Assembly: GCF_002944405.1 (NCBI RefSeq)
Contig: NZ_CP024307.1
Coordinates: 1,880,501-1,944,500, forward strand
Source: Sinorhizobium fredii
GTDB taxonomy: Bacteria > Pseudomonadota > Alphaproteobacteria > Rhizobiales > Rhizobiaceae
DNA length: 64,000 bases
Reading direction: 5' to 3'
Shown here: positions 31,257 through 39,302 of the stretch, in pieces
Layout: the number at the start of each line of letters is the position of its first letter
Numbering within the stretch: the first letter of the stretch is position 1
Notes under the pieces: generated by a model
Databases searched by the model: none
Seen by the model: the letters and a program-made list of their open reading frames with translations, nothing else
What the model was told of the DNA's origin: nothing
Program-made: the position numbers and the translations under genes

Positions 31257-31298
31257 GGGGATTTGCAGTCCTCTGCGTCACCACTCCGCCACGAGGCC
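31257..31298 (-). tRNA. tRNA-Cys(GCA) 5' half: prophage attachment site remnant
   Basis: Read on the minus strand, the sequence from 31298 has an acceptor strand GGCCTCG, a D-arm with GCG...CGC around GAGTGGTGA, the anticodon stem GAGGA and the loop CTGCAAA with anticodon GCA. After the anticodon loop the 3' stem is imperfect and there is no T-arm or acceptor 3' strand. So only the 5' half of a tRNA-Cys gene remains, as expected at the att site of a phage that inserts in the anticodon arm. The full tRNA should lie at the other prophage end, outside the window. Confidence 0.72.
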
Positions 31299-31563
31299 TC
31301 TCGTGCTCGTAAAATCGAGCGATGGCGGGCGTTTAAAACGAATCCATGTGGAGCGCAAGAGGGAGACGTTCAAAAAAGACGCCCACAAACAGCTTTGAAC
31401 AGGCCGGAATACGAGAGCGCTTCTTGCCGGTGGCATGGCGGACGCCGAGACCAATAAACGCCGGCCGCAGTAAGCGAGATCACGGAAGGCAAAGAGAACA
31501 GTTCTGTCGTCGCGACCGCGCGAAACGACCGCACACAGGATCGGCACAGGAACCCAAATCGGC

Positions 31564-32274
31564 CTAGTGATAGCGCCGGATCAGACCGACGAGTTTGCCC
31601 TGAATTTTCACGCGGTCGGGTCCGAAGATGCGCGTTTCGTAAGCCGGATTCGCCGCTTCCAGTGCGATCGATGCGCCCTTGCGGCGGAATCGCTTCAAGG
31701 TTGCCTCCTCGTCGTCGATCAGGGCGACGACGATGTCGCCCGGGCTGGCGGTGCTGGCGTTGCGGATGATCACCGTGTCGCCATCGAGAATGCCCGCCTC
31801 GATCATCGAATCGCCCTTGATTTCGAGGGCGTAGTGCTCGCCGCTGCCGATCATCTCGACCGGCACGGAAATCTCGTGCGTATTGTTCTGAATGGCCGAA
31901 ATCGGCACGCCGGCGGCGATCCGGCCCATGACCGGCACTGTTATAGACGCGCTCTCGACCGGCGGCGTTGGCGCCGGCTTCGGTGCCGGGGGCTTGCCGA
32001 GGCTGCCCTCGATGACGCTCGGCGAGAAGCCGCGCCGCGGCTGGGCTGGGCTCGAATAGGCTTCCGGCAGCTTGATGACCTCGAGCGCTCGGGCCCGATT
32101 GGGTAGCCGGCGAATGAAACCGCGTTCTTCCAGCGCAGTGATCAGCCGGTGGATGCCCGATTTCGACGCAAGATCGAGCGCATCTTTCATCTCGTCGAAG
32201 GAGGGCGGGACCCCGGATTCCTTCATCCGTTCATGAATGAACAGAAGCAATTCCTGTTGCTTGCGGGTCAGCAT
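31564..32274 (-). CDS. lexA: LexA repressor
   Basis: 236 residues from [20 protein letters not shown]; a longer frame to 32328 would run through the operator. Winged HTH at residues 1-65 ([34 protein letters not shown]). Self-cleavage site in GRIAAGVPI, catalytic Ser in GDSMIEAGI and catalytic Lys in [10 protein letters not shown] Pro/Ala-rich linker ([13 protein letters not shown]) joins the domains, as in other rhizobial LexA. It represses the SOS regulon and its own gene through the box at 32322. Confidence 0.96.
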   Translation of the reverse strand: MLTRKQQELLLFIHERMKESGVPPSFDEMKDALDLASKSGIHRLITALEERGFIRRLPNRARALEVIKLPEAYSSPAQPRRGFSPSVIEGSLGKPPAPKPAPTPPVESASITVPVMGRIAAGVPISAIQNNTHEISVPVEMIGSGEHYALEIKGDSMIEAGILDGDTVIIRNASTASPGDIVVALIDDEEATLKRFRRKGASIALEAANPAYETRIFGPDRVKIQGKLVGLIRRYH

Positions 32275-32321
32275 GCGCGTCACTCCAGATTCGCGAAACA
32301 AATCAAGAACAGAAACTATCC

Positions 32322-32336
32322 GTTCCATATGTGTTC
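32322..32336. promoter_or_regulatory. LexA (SOS) box
   Basis: GTTC-CATATGT-GTTC, an exact match to the alphaproteobacterial operator GTTC-N7-GTTC, 48 nt upstream of the lexA start. It shows autoregulation of lexA. Confidence 0.9.
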
Positions 32337-32508
32337 CGCAAGCACTTAATATTCCGTGAACTCATGCGTCGAGGCGCGTCCGCTATCAGGGCGGCACGGA
32401 CGGTTTGCGGGTTTCGATGGTGGTGAAGACTTGCGTGCGGCAAGCGTCACACATAGGCGAGCGTTTGCTCACCTTTGACGACGCTGTGCATCGTCTTGAC
32501 AAGCCGTC

Positions 32509-32676
32509 CTAGTAGGCGAGGCGCAGCCCGCCGGGGCTAAGAACGTCGAAGTCGGGTTCAGGGTAGGGGCCGTACCACTGGGTGTAGGTCGTGTTGCCCG
32601 TAGCGCCTGTCGTGGCGCATCCTGAAAGTGTGAGAAGAGCGATTAAGGCGGCGGCGATCAGAGATTTGAGAGGCAT
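32509..32676 (-). CDS. Very small lipoprotein
   Basis: 55 residues: a signal peptide (MPLKSLIAAALIALLTLSGC) with lipobox LSGC at Cys20, followed by a short tail with TYTQWYGPYPEPDFDVL and ending GLRLAY. The lipobox, intact frame and codon bias make it a real gene despite its size. No family recognised; entericidin-like size but without its motifs. It is on the same strand as lexA, 170 nt upstream, with no sign of cotranscription. Confidence 0.68.
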   Translation of the reverse strand: MPLKSLIAAALIALLTLSGCATTGATGNTTYTQWYGPYPEPDFDVLSPGGLRLAY

Positions 32677-32988
32677 GGTAGTCCCCACTTGCGGGAGTTG
32701 CCGATATGCAATGATGCCAGGTGCTAAGTCTCTCTCAAATCAGGCTCTTTGGCAAGCGAGGGGCAAGGCGGGAAGACGGCACATCGGGTGGAAAACACCG
32801 CTCCCTCTGACTTCGGGTCGCTCGCTTCTTAACGGAATTCGCGTTCGCAATGGGTCTGCTGCGAACACAGTCTGAAGTGGTGGTCGTCCGAGGGTGACGA
32901 GCCACGTCGGATCGGCCCGCTACAGAGATGTCGCTGATGTCTTAGCGATGTTCTGTTACCTATGTCTCCGGGTCGGACAAAGGTCGTT
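32677..32988. other. Intergenic region without gene
   Basis: About 310 nt between the small lipoprotein and tRNA-Ala. I see no coding frame with a ribosome site and no clear repeat; the promoter of the minus-strand lipoprotein must lie at its left end. Confidence 0.6.
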
Positions 32989-33064
32989 TGGTGGAGTCGA
33001 AGGGAGTCGAACCCTCGACCTCCGCAGTGCGATTGCGGCGCTCTCCCAACTGAGCTACGACCCC
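32989..33064 (-). tRNA. tRNA-Ala(CGC)
   Basis: Complete 76-nt cloverleaf on the minus strand: acceptor GGGGTCG pairs with CGACTCC (one G-T), D-arm GCTC/GAGC, anticodon stem CCGCA/TGCGG with loop ATCGCAC (anticodon CGC, reads GCG), T-arm GAGGG-TTCGACT-CCCTT and encoded CCA. Confidence 0.92.
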
Positions 33065-33151
33065 AGCCGTTCACCTATATAGGCGGATTTGAGCGCCCGC
33101 GCCAGTCCCTCCCGGCGTCTCGCGTGGGGAGGATCGGGGCCGTCGTGGATG

Positions 33152-33922
33152 TCACTCGAGGAGAATTTGCTTGAGCGTCGCGGCGTCCTCGATGAAGGCG
33201 GCGGGATCGTCATTGGCGACGAATTCCAGCATTGCAAAGCGTCGCCCGGTCCAGCGCGATGCGGGGAGGGCCGTGAGGACGCTTCGCCAATAGTCGGATG
33301 CCGATGCCAGGGGAAAACGGTTGCGATTTCGATCCCAGGCGAAGACGTGGACATGAGATACATGCTGACCGATGCGGGCGACCTCTGCGAGCGCCTCGCC
33401 GAGCTCCAGCCCGGGCCGCGGCTGCCAATAGAGATAAACATTGTCGTGGGCGATCGCGTCGATCAGGCGGCTTGCCGAGTCGGTCGTGTCCGTCAGCGAT
33501 CGCGGGTGATATTCCAGCGAGACGGTCACGCGGTGGCGCGCGGCTTCGGCGCCCATGTCGCGGATCGCCTTTGCGGCATCACGTCTTTCGCCTGCGCTGT
33601 AGTCCTTTGAATCGCGCCGGCGGGTGCCTGGCCAGATGCGGATATTCGAGGCACCGAGTGCAATCGCGCTCTCGAGCGCACGCCTGAATTCGATGAGGTC
33701 GTCAGTCGGTGGCGCGACATAGGATCCGTAGGATGTCGTCAGTTCGGCCCTTGCGCTGAGGAGCCCGACGATCCGGGCGTTGGACGTGTCGCCTGGAGCA
33801 ATATGAGCGTCGCCTGCCCATTCGATCGCCGCAAGACCGGCGCTCCGGGCTAAGCCGACGATTTTTTCCGGAGGCAAGCTCCTGAAGGTGACGGTGCAGA
33901 GCCCCGGTTCGAAATCGCTCAT
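33152..33922 (-). CDS. Sugar phosphate isomerase/epimerase-like TIM-barrel protein
   Basis: 256 residues, xylose-isomerase-like AP-endonuclease-2 superfamily. Metal ligands are suggested by SLEYHPRSLTDT (Glu and His) and the final MLEFVANDD (Glu), with HVHVFAWDRN supplying His between them. LARSAGLAAIEWAGDAHIAPGD is the usual first strand/loop. Such enzymes isomerise or epimerise sugars, keto-sugars or inositols. It ends a minus-strand operon with a dehydrogenase, DUF2264 and LacI gene and overlaps the upstream gene by 4 nt, so a sugar-acid or oligosaccharide pathway is likely. Substrate unknown. Confidence 0.82.
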   Translation of the reverse strand: MSDFEPGLCTVTFRSLPPEKIVGLARSAGLAAIEWAGDAHIAPGDTSNARIVGLLSARAELTTSYGSYVAPPTDDLIEFRRALESAIALGASNIRIWPGTRRRDSKDYSAGERRDAAKAIRDMGAEAARHRVTVSLEYHPRSLTDTTDSASRLIDAIAHDNVYLYWQPRPGLELGEALAEVARIGQHVSHVHVFAWDRNRNRFPLASASDYWRSVLTALPASRWTGRRFAMLEFVANDDPAAFIEDAATLKQILLE

Positions 33923-34929
33923 GCAATGCGCTCCAGGTCGTGCTTGCGGACTTCGAACAGCAGCTGCCGGCCTTCCAGAAAGCGCTCGATTTCGTCGACG
34001 GCCATTTCGCCGAGCCGCGTCCTCTCAAGTCCGATGGCGCCGGCAATGTGCGGCGTTAGGAAGACGTTCGGCAAATCATAGAAAGGCGACGTTCCTTCCG
34101 GCACCTCGGGATCCGTCACGTCGATGACGGCATTGATTGCGCCCGTCTTCAGCCGGTCTATCAGTGCGGCCTCGTCCACGAGCGCACCCCGCGCCGTATT
34201 GATCAGTGTCGCACCGTTCTTCATCAGGGACAGCCGCCGCCCGTCGATCATGTGCTGGGTCTCGGGCAGAGAAGGCGCATGCAGCGAGACTATATCCGAA
34301 TGCGCCATCAGCGTCTCGAGATCGGCTTTTTCGACACCGATAGCCGAAGCGCTTTCTTCCCCGACCAAGGGATCGTAGAGCAGCACCCGATAATCGAAGG
34401 GGCGAAGCAGGTCGATCACCCGCCTTCCGATCCGCGAGGCGCCAACGATGCCGATGGTGCGGCGGTAGTTTCCAATAGCCTGCCCCTGCAGCAGCTGGAT
34501 GCGCTGACGCCCTCTGTCGGCGGCATAAAGGTCGCGGAAGCGAAAAACGTGCTTGCCCGAAAAAATGATTGCCGCCAGCGTGAACTCCGCGACCGGCACG
34601 GCGTTGGCTTCGGCCGCATGGCTGACGGTGATTCCTGCATCGAACACGGACAAATCGATCAGGTCCTTGACCGTTCCTGCCGCATGGACGATGAGCCGAA
34701 GGCGAGGGGCCGATCGAAGGGCGTTCGCATCGAAGCTCGGGGCGCCCCAGCCGGTCACCAGGATCTCCGCTTCGGCGAGCAAGCGGCTTCCCCGGCCGTC
34801 GCCGAAAACGGTCATGGGTTGCCGATCGAGTATGCGAGCGAGACGGTCTATGCGTGCGAAAAGTTCCGGTGTGAGTACGTGTTCCGTCCTTTCGGGCTGC
34901 ATCGCGAAGGCAATCGCCGGGGGGGTCAT
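33919..34929 (-). CDS. D-2-hydroxyacid dehydrogenase
   Basis: 336 residues from ATG 34929 (the frame upstream is inside the neighbouring gene). Rossmann NAD-binding segment IGIVGASRIGRRVIDLLRPF near residue 160, catalytic Arg in NTARGALVDEAAL, Glu in the DPEVPEGTSP segment, and catalytic His in FLTPHIAGAIG. It reduces 2-keto acids or oxidises D-2-hydroxyacids. Stop and start overlaps with both neighbours show a single transcript. Its partner genes suggest a role in breakdown of a sugar acid. Confidence 0.88.
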   Translation of the reverse strand: MTPPAIAFAMQPERTEHVLTPELFARIDRLARILDRQPMTVFGDGRGSRLLAEAEILVTGWGAPSFDANALRSAPRLRLIVHAAGTVKDLIDLSVFDAGITVSHAAEANAVPVAEFTLAAIIFSGKHVFRFRDLYAADRGRQRIQLLQGQAIGNYRRTIGIVGASRIGRRVIDLLRPFDYRVLLYDPLVGEESASAIGVEKADLETLMAHSDIVSLHAPSLPETQHMIDGRRLSLMKNGATLINTARGALVDEAALIDRLKTGAINAVIDVTDPEVPEGTSPFYDLPNVFLTPHIAGAIGLERTRLGEMAVDEIERFLEGRQLLFEVRKHDLERIA

Positions 34930-36779
34930 GACATGCGTCCCGGCGCTTGCATGGCGCTGACCCTTACGCCCTCTTCGGCGACGGTGCGCAGTTCGGCGAT
35001 CTTGGGGACAGCGGGCGGACCTTCCCAATCGCCCGACACGGCCGAGATGTCGCGAACGGCCAGCACGGCGCAGCGGAGAATAGTCTCACCGGCGGGGATC
35101 GTGCCGCGCAATTGCGGCACCAGGGTCTTTGCGGCGATGAGATTGGTATTGGGCGCCGCCTTCTGTGCCAGACCTTGGCGCGTGACTGTCGAGCCGAGGT
35201 CGTGGATTCCGCTGAAGTCCTCTTTGCCGATGGCATAGGCCCAACCCGCCTGTGCGGAAAGTGTATCGGCTTCGAAGTCCCGTCTGGCAATGGCAAAGCC
35301 GCCCTCGGCAGTTTCAAGCGGCCGCGGCGTCGTGATCCTGTGCACCCGGACATGCCAGGGCGTGGCCGGCAGCAGCCAGGTCTCGACGGAGACGTCCGGC
35401 CAGGGCGACCACCTCGCAAAGAGCACGTTACCGGCAAGCCGTGCTTCCTCGTTCGCCTCGCGCACACGGTAGTGAATGCCGTCGTCGCTGAAGGCCAGCA
35501 TCGAATCGAAGGAGCCTCCGCTGAAGGCCCGCTCGTCGCTCTCGACGCTGAAGCCGTAACGCGTCGAGTAGGCGAATTTCGCGTATTTTTCCGAGCCGAA
35601 CCGCATTTGCCGGTTCTCCTGCCCGGAGGAAAGCGCCACGACGTCGCCCTTGGCGGGCATCATCACCATGCCAGGATGGGGGAGCGCCACCGGGTTGGGC
35701 GACGGGCTCGGGGCCGTTTCCTGGGAAGTCCAGAACGGATGGTTCTTGGAAACAGCGAGCGGCAGGAAGGCCTTGAACGCCCAGTAGGGAGAGCCCGCTG
35801 AATTGTAGTTTTCCGACATCAACAGGTTCGGATAGCCGTAACCGACCGACAGCACGCCGTCCCGATGGGTGATCGGTTTGTCCGCCCACCATCTGAGGTG
35901 GCGAAGGCAAAGGCCCTTGATCTCGCCCCAGGGCAGCGCCTCGAGATCGGCAAAGGCGAGCGCCGACCAGAAGCTGGCGCAGGCGAAGCGATAGGTGAGG
36001 CTGCGGCCGAAGGGGACGGTCGCTCCGTCCTCGGCGAACCAGTGGCGAAAATCCTGGGCAAAGGCCAGCGCACGCTCGCGATAGCGCCTGGCATAGTCAT
36101 CCTCGACGAGGCGCGAATAGATGAGGCCGTAGAAGTGCATCGCAAACGGGATGTAATGGTCGACACGCCGCACATTGCCGTCCCGATACCATCCGTCCGC
36201 TATGTAAAATCCGTCGAGTTCCGAGAGATAGGCATCGGTCAGGCTGCGGTCGTAGTCGATACCGAGCCGATCGAGTGCGATGTCGACGAGGATACGGAAG
36301 AACTTCCAATTGTTTTCGGCATAATCGAACTCTCGCGCCCGGAGCAGATAGGTGACGAGGTTGTCTCTTGCCCGGCCGCTTAGCGGGTCCCACAGTTTCT
36401 CCGGGATCAGGGCAAGGGTGAAGCCGAGGGCGGCGAGTTCGACCATGCGCTGGTCGCGGTTGCCGACATTGCCCCAGAACTCCGGATGGTTCGGGTCGGT
36501 GCCGTTTGCGATGCCCTCGACATAGCGGCGCCAATGGGGGAAATCGCCGCCGGCGGCGGCAAACGGTGCAAGCCCCCAAAGCGGCCGCGCGAAGCCCTCG
36601 AGATCGGCTGCGGCCCGGTCGAAGTGGGCGGCGGCGGCATCGAGGCGGACGCGCGCGTTCCCTTTTGAAAAATACGGCAACAGCGGATCGAAGAGGCCCA
36701 GCAGGGCGTGCTGCATGTCGCTGCGTGTTTCCAGCGGATTGCCGACGAGCGGGTTGGAACTGGCGGGATCATAGGTCAT
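34926..36779 (-). CDS. DUF2264 protein (probable glycan-active enzyme)
   Basis: 617 residues. The first two thirds (FDPLLPYFSKGNARVRLDAA, GGDFPHWRRYVEGIANGTDP, NNWKFFRILVDIALDRLGI, DGWYRDGNVRRVDHYIPFAM) match DUF2264, an (alpha/alpha)6-barrel family; the C-terminal third is a beta sandwich. From memory, some members have been linked to unsaturated or simple glucuronide hydrolysis (GH154-like), so a uronic-acid releasing hydrolase is plausible. No signal peptide, so substrate would be imported first. Coupled to the LacI gene before and the dehydrogenase after. Confidence 0.83.
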   Translation of the reverse strand: MTYDPASSNPLVGNPLETRSDMQHALLGLFDPLLPYFSKGNARVRLDAAAAHFDRAAADLEGFARPLWGLAPFAAAGGDFPHWRRYVEGIANGTDPNHPEFWGNVGNRDQRMVELAALGFTLALIPEKLWDPLSGRARDNLVTYLLRAREFDYAENNWKFFRILVDIALDRLGIDYDRSLTDAYLSELDGFYIADGWYRDGNVRRVDHYIPFAMHFYGLIYSRLVEDDYARRYRERALAFAQDFRHWFAEDGATVPFGRSLTYRFACASFWSALAFADLEALPWGEIKGLCLRHLRWWADKPITHRDGVLSVGYGYPNLLMSENYNSAGSPYWAFKAFLPLAVSKNHPFWTSQETAPSPSPNPVALPHPGMVMMPAKGDVVALSSGQENRQMRFGSEKYAKFAYSTRYGFSVESDERAFSGGSFDSMLAFSDDGIHYRVREANEEARLAGNVLFARWSPWPDVSVETWLLPATPWHVRVHRITTPRPLETAEGGFAIARRDFEADTLSAQAGWAYAIGKEDFSGIHDLGSTVTRQGLAQKAAPNTNLIAAKTLVPQLRGTIPAGETILRCAVLAVRDISAVSGDWEGPPAVPKIAELRTVAEEGVRVSAMQAPGRMS

Positions 36780-37804
36780 GGGTGCCGTCTCGCCTCCAAG
36801 CTTCCGCCGGCGACGGGGAACACCGCGTGCGACACGTGCCGGGCGGGCCTATCGCGATGATGGAGACGGAAGTGCATCATACCGATCGCGTCGCGGCCGA
36901 GGGCCACGCGGTTGACACGCATCGTCGCGAGCCGTGGATTTGCCATTTCGGCGCAGGGCAGATCGTCGAAGCCGACGATGGCGAAATCCTCGGGAACGCG
37001 CCGGCCGAGCTCGGTGACCGCTTCGAGCACGCCGACGGCGAGAAAGTCGTTCATGCAGAACGCAGCCGTGAAGCCGCCGTCCTCGGCAAGGGCGGCGAGC
37101 GTCGCCGCATGCGCCTCGACGCTGGAATTGCCCTCGAAGGGCAGGCGGATGACGCGCCCTTCGCCGCCGTCCGCCGAAGCGATTGCCGCCTCGAAGCCGC
37201 GAACACGTTCACGGATCGTATGCCGATGCGATCCGGTCAGGTGAAGGATGCGGCGATGGCCTGCCTCAAGCAATCGCCGGGTCGCCGCATAGGCGCCGTG
37301 GAAGTTTGCGGGCGAGATGCCGTCGAAACGCATTTGCGGGTCGGTGCCATTGACCAGGATGACCGGCGTGCGACTTTCCTCGAGCCATTTGCAAAGTGCG
37401 TCAGCGGGGTCGATCCCGACCAGGAAGAGCCCTTCCGCTTCGACGGATCCCAGGTGTTCCCGGACCGCTTCAGGTGTCGCCTTCGCCTCTCTGGCAAGGC
37501 GGATATCGAAAGGCATGCCCAACTTGGCTGCCTCGGACCGCAGACCCTCGACAATCCCCTCGTAAAAGACACTGAGGCCGCCCGTCACGCCATGGCTTGC
37601 GATCAGGGCCAAGGCGCCGGGGCTTGTCGCTGGCGGGGCTTTGATCGGATAGCCGATCTCGGAGGCGACCTGGAGGATCTGCCGGCGGACGTCGTCGCTG
37701 ATGCCCGGCTCGTTCGCAAGGACACGCGAGACGGTGGAAACGGAGACGCCGGCCCGAGTAGCGATGTCGGCCTGCCGCAGTCGTTTGGAAGAAATGTCTG
37801 TCAT
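36776..37804 (-). CDS. LacI-family transcriptional regulator
   Basis: 342 residues from MTDISSKRLRQADIATRAGV. HTH of LacI type at residues 8-35 (RQADIATRAGVSVSTVSRVL), hinge helix ANEPGISDDVRRQILQVASE, then a periplasmic-binding-protein-like sensor domain (LALIASHGVTGGLSVFYEGI, TPVILVNGTDPQMRFDGI, FAIVGFDDLP). It probably controls the operon it leads and the divergent solute-binding protein gene. The intergenic region holds TGCAAATTTGCA as a candidate operator. Confidence 0.9.
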   Translation of the reverse strand: MTDISSKRLRQADIATRAGVSVSTVSRVLANEPGISDDVRRQILQVASEIGYPIKAPPATSPGALALIASHGVTGGLSVFYEGIVEGLRSEAAKLGMPFDIRLAREAKATPEAVREHLGSVEAEGLFLVGIDPADALCKWLEESRTPVILVNGTDPQMRFDGISPANFHGAYAATRRLLEAGHRRILHLTGSHRHTIRERVRGFEAAIASADGGEGRVIRLPFEGNSSVEAHAATLAALAEDGGFTAAFCMNDFLAVGVLEAVTELGRRVPEDFAIVGFDDLPCAEMANPRLATMRVNRVALGRDAIGMMHFRLHHRDRPARHVSHAVFPVAGGSLEARRHP

Positions 37805-37826
37805 GGCGCAAAGATCGCGCAATTTG

Positions 37827-37838
37827 TGCAAATTTGCA
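37827..37838. promoter_or_regulatory. 12-bp palindrome, candidate LacI-family operator
   Basis: TGCAAATTTGCA is a perfect palindrome between the divergent LacI regulator and solute-binding protein genes. A second TGCAA/TTGCA set lies 20-45 nt further (CTTGCAAAAT...TTTCTTGCAT). Central position suggests control of both directions. Confidence 0.5.
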
Positions 37839-37947
37839 AGTCGCGAACAAAATCTTGCAAAATCAATTTTCTTGCATAAGCTTTCGCAGAATGGCTTCGC
37901 CTGGCGCTGGAGGAGAGCGCGAGGCAGACAACGACAGGAGGAACGGC

Positions 37948-39234
37948 ATGCTACTCAATCGACGTACATTCCTGCTCGGCTCGGCCGGCACGGCCGCTGG
38001 TCTTGCACTCGGCGCGACCTCGGCTTTCGCTGCCGAAAACGTGCAGCTCCGCGCCATGTGGTGGGGATCCAACGATCGCTCGAAGCGGACCTTGAGCGTC
38101 GCCAAGCTCTTCCAGGAGAAAAATCCGGACATTGCGATCGTTGGCGAGAGCCTGAGCGGCGACGGATACTGGACGAAGCTTGCGACCCAGATGGCCGGCC
38201 GTGCTATCGCGGACGTCTTCCAGCTCGAGCCGAGCACGATTTCCGATTACTCCAAGCGCGGCGCCTGCCTTGCTCTTGATCCGTTCATTCCATCGACGTT
38301 GGACGTGGATTCGTTCGGCAAGGATGTGCTGAAGCTGACGACTGTGGATGGGAAACTCTGGGGCGTCGGGCTCGGCCTGAATTCCTTCGCACTGTTCTAT
38401 GACGCCGACGCCTTTGCGAAAGCAGGCATTACACCTCCGGGAGTCGACACCACCTGGAAGGAATATGCCGACATCGCGACCGAGATGACCAAGGCCGCCG
38501 GCAAGAAGAACGTCTGGGGCGGGCCATACGGGGCCCGCTACGCATATGTCTTCGATGCGTGGCTGAGGCAGCGCGGCAGCAGCCTCTATACCGAGAGCGG
38601 CCTCGGTTTCGGCGTCGAGGAAGCGAAGGAGTGGTATGCCTATTGGGAGGAACTGCGCAAGCGTGGCGGCACCGTCGGCGCCGATATCCAGACGCTCGAT
38701 CAGAACACGATCGATACGAACTGCCTTTCGCTCGGCTATTCGGCCATGGGCATGGCCTATTCGAACCAGATGGTCGGCTATCAGCTGATCATGAAGAGCA
38801 AGCTCGGCATCGGCATGCTGCCGCGCGCGGAGAAGGGCGGCCCCTCCGGGCACTATTACCGGCCGGCATTGATCTGGAGCATCGGCGCGACCACCAAGCA
38901 TGGCGAACAGGCCGCGAAGTTCATCAATTTCTTCGTCAACGACGCGGAAGCCGGCAAGATCCTCGGTGTCGAGCGAGGCGTGCCGATGTCGCCCAAAGTG
39001 CGCGAGGCGATCCTGCCGTCGCTCAATCCGACTGAGGCGGAAACGGTGAAATACATCAATGCGCTCAAGGACCAGGTGGGCAGCTACCCGGCTCCCGCGC
39101 CGCTCGGATCGACGGAGTTCGATCAGCGGGTGCTGCGCCCGATCGCCGACGAACTGGCCTTCGAACGCATTTCGGTCGCCGATGCGGCGACGCGTCTGGT
39201 CGAGGAGGGCAATGCGACGGTTCGCGCCGGCTGA
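37948..39234 (+). CDS. Tat-exported sugar ABC transporter substrate-binding protein
   Basis: 428 residues from ATG 37948 with AGGAGG upstream. Signal peptide MLLNRRTFLLGSAGTAAG has the twin-arginine motif RRTFLLG. The mature part is a type-1 carbohydrate SBP (LRAMWWGSNDRSKRTLSVAK, LFQEKNPDIAIVGES, ADVFQLEPSTISDYSKRGAC, WGVGLGLNSFALFYDADAFA). No permease or ATPase gene follows: the next gene is a LysR regulator on the other strand. It probably delivers the substrate for the enzymes encoded divergently, using permeases from another locus. Confidence 0.9.
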   Translation: MLLNRRTFLLGSAGTAAGLALGATSAFAAENVQLRAMWWGSNDRSKRTLSVAKLFQEKNPDIAIVGESLSGDGYWTKLATQMAGRAIADVFQLEPSTISDYSKRGACLALDPFIPSTLDVDSFGKDVLKLTTVDGKLWGVGLGLNSFALFYDADAFAKAGITPPGVDTTWKEYADIATEMTKAAGKKNVWGGPYGARYAYVFDAWLRQRGSSLYTESGLGFGVEEAKEWYAYWEELRKRGGTVGADIQTLDQNTIDTNCLSLGYSAMGMAYSNQMVGYQLIMKSKLGIGMLPRAEKGGPSGHYYRPALIWSIGATTKHGEQAAKFINFFVNDAEAGKILGVERGVPMSPKVREAILPSLNPTEAETVKYINALKDQVGSYPAPAPLGSTEFDQRVLRPIADELAFERISVADAATRLVEEGNATVRAG

Positions 39235-39265
39235 CGCCTGCCAGCACATCGTCTCATCGAGATTT

Positions 39266-39299
39266 GACGGCGGACGGGCAGGTCGCTCCGGCCGCCGTC
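39266..39299. terminator. Possible shared hairpin between convergent genes
   Basis: GACGGCGG...CCGCCGTC, an 8-bp inverted repeat with an 18-nt loop, located between the convergent SBP and LysR genes. No T-run, so a bidirectional terminator is only possible. Confidence 0.35.
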
Positions 39300-39302
39300 C
39301 GT

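Larger units (their letters stand above)
31058..31563. other. Prophage right end and intergenic region (no gene)
   Basis: About 500 nt without a credible coding frame. It holds AT-richer DNA with inverted and direct repeats (31145-31233), the 5' half of a tRNA-Cys gene (31257-31298) and about 265 nt of host intergenic DNA before lexA. The small open frames here have biased, low-complexity translations and no ribosome sites. Confidence 0.7.

Noticed and set aside
1..31260. Integrase, CI/Cro-type switch and replication genes
   Set aside because: None found in the window; they must lie left of position 1. The XRE gene at 29673 could be a regulator but is not a clear CI.
31257..31298. Complete tRNA-Cys
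   Set aside because: D-arm and anticodon loop are good, but there is no T-arm or matching acceptor strand, so only a fragment remains.
32591..32875. Plus-strand frame of 94 codons before the tRNA-Ala gene
   Set aside because: Covers the antisense of the lipoprotein and then intergenic DNA; no ribosome site or recognisable protein character.
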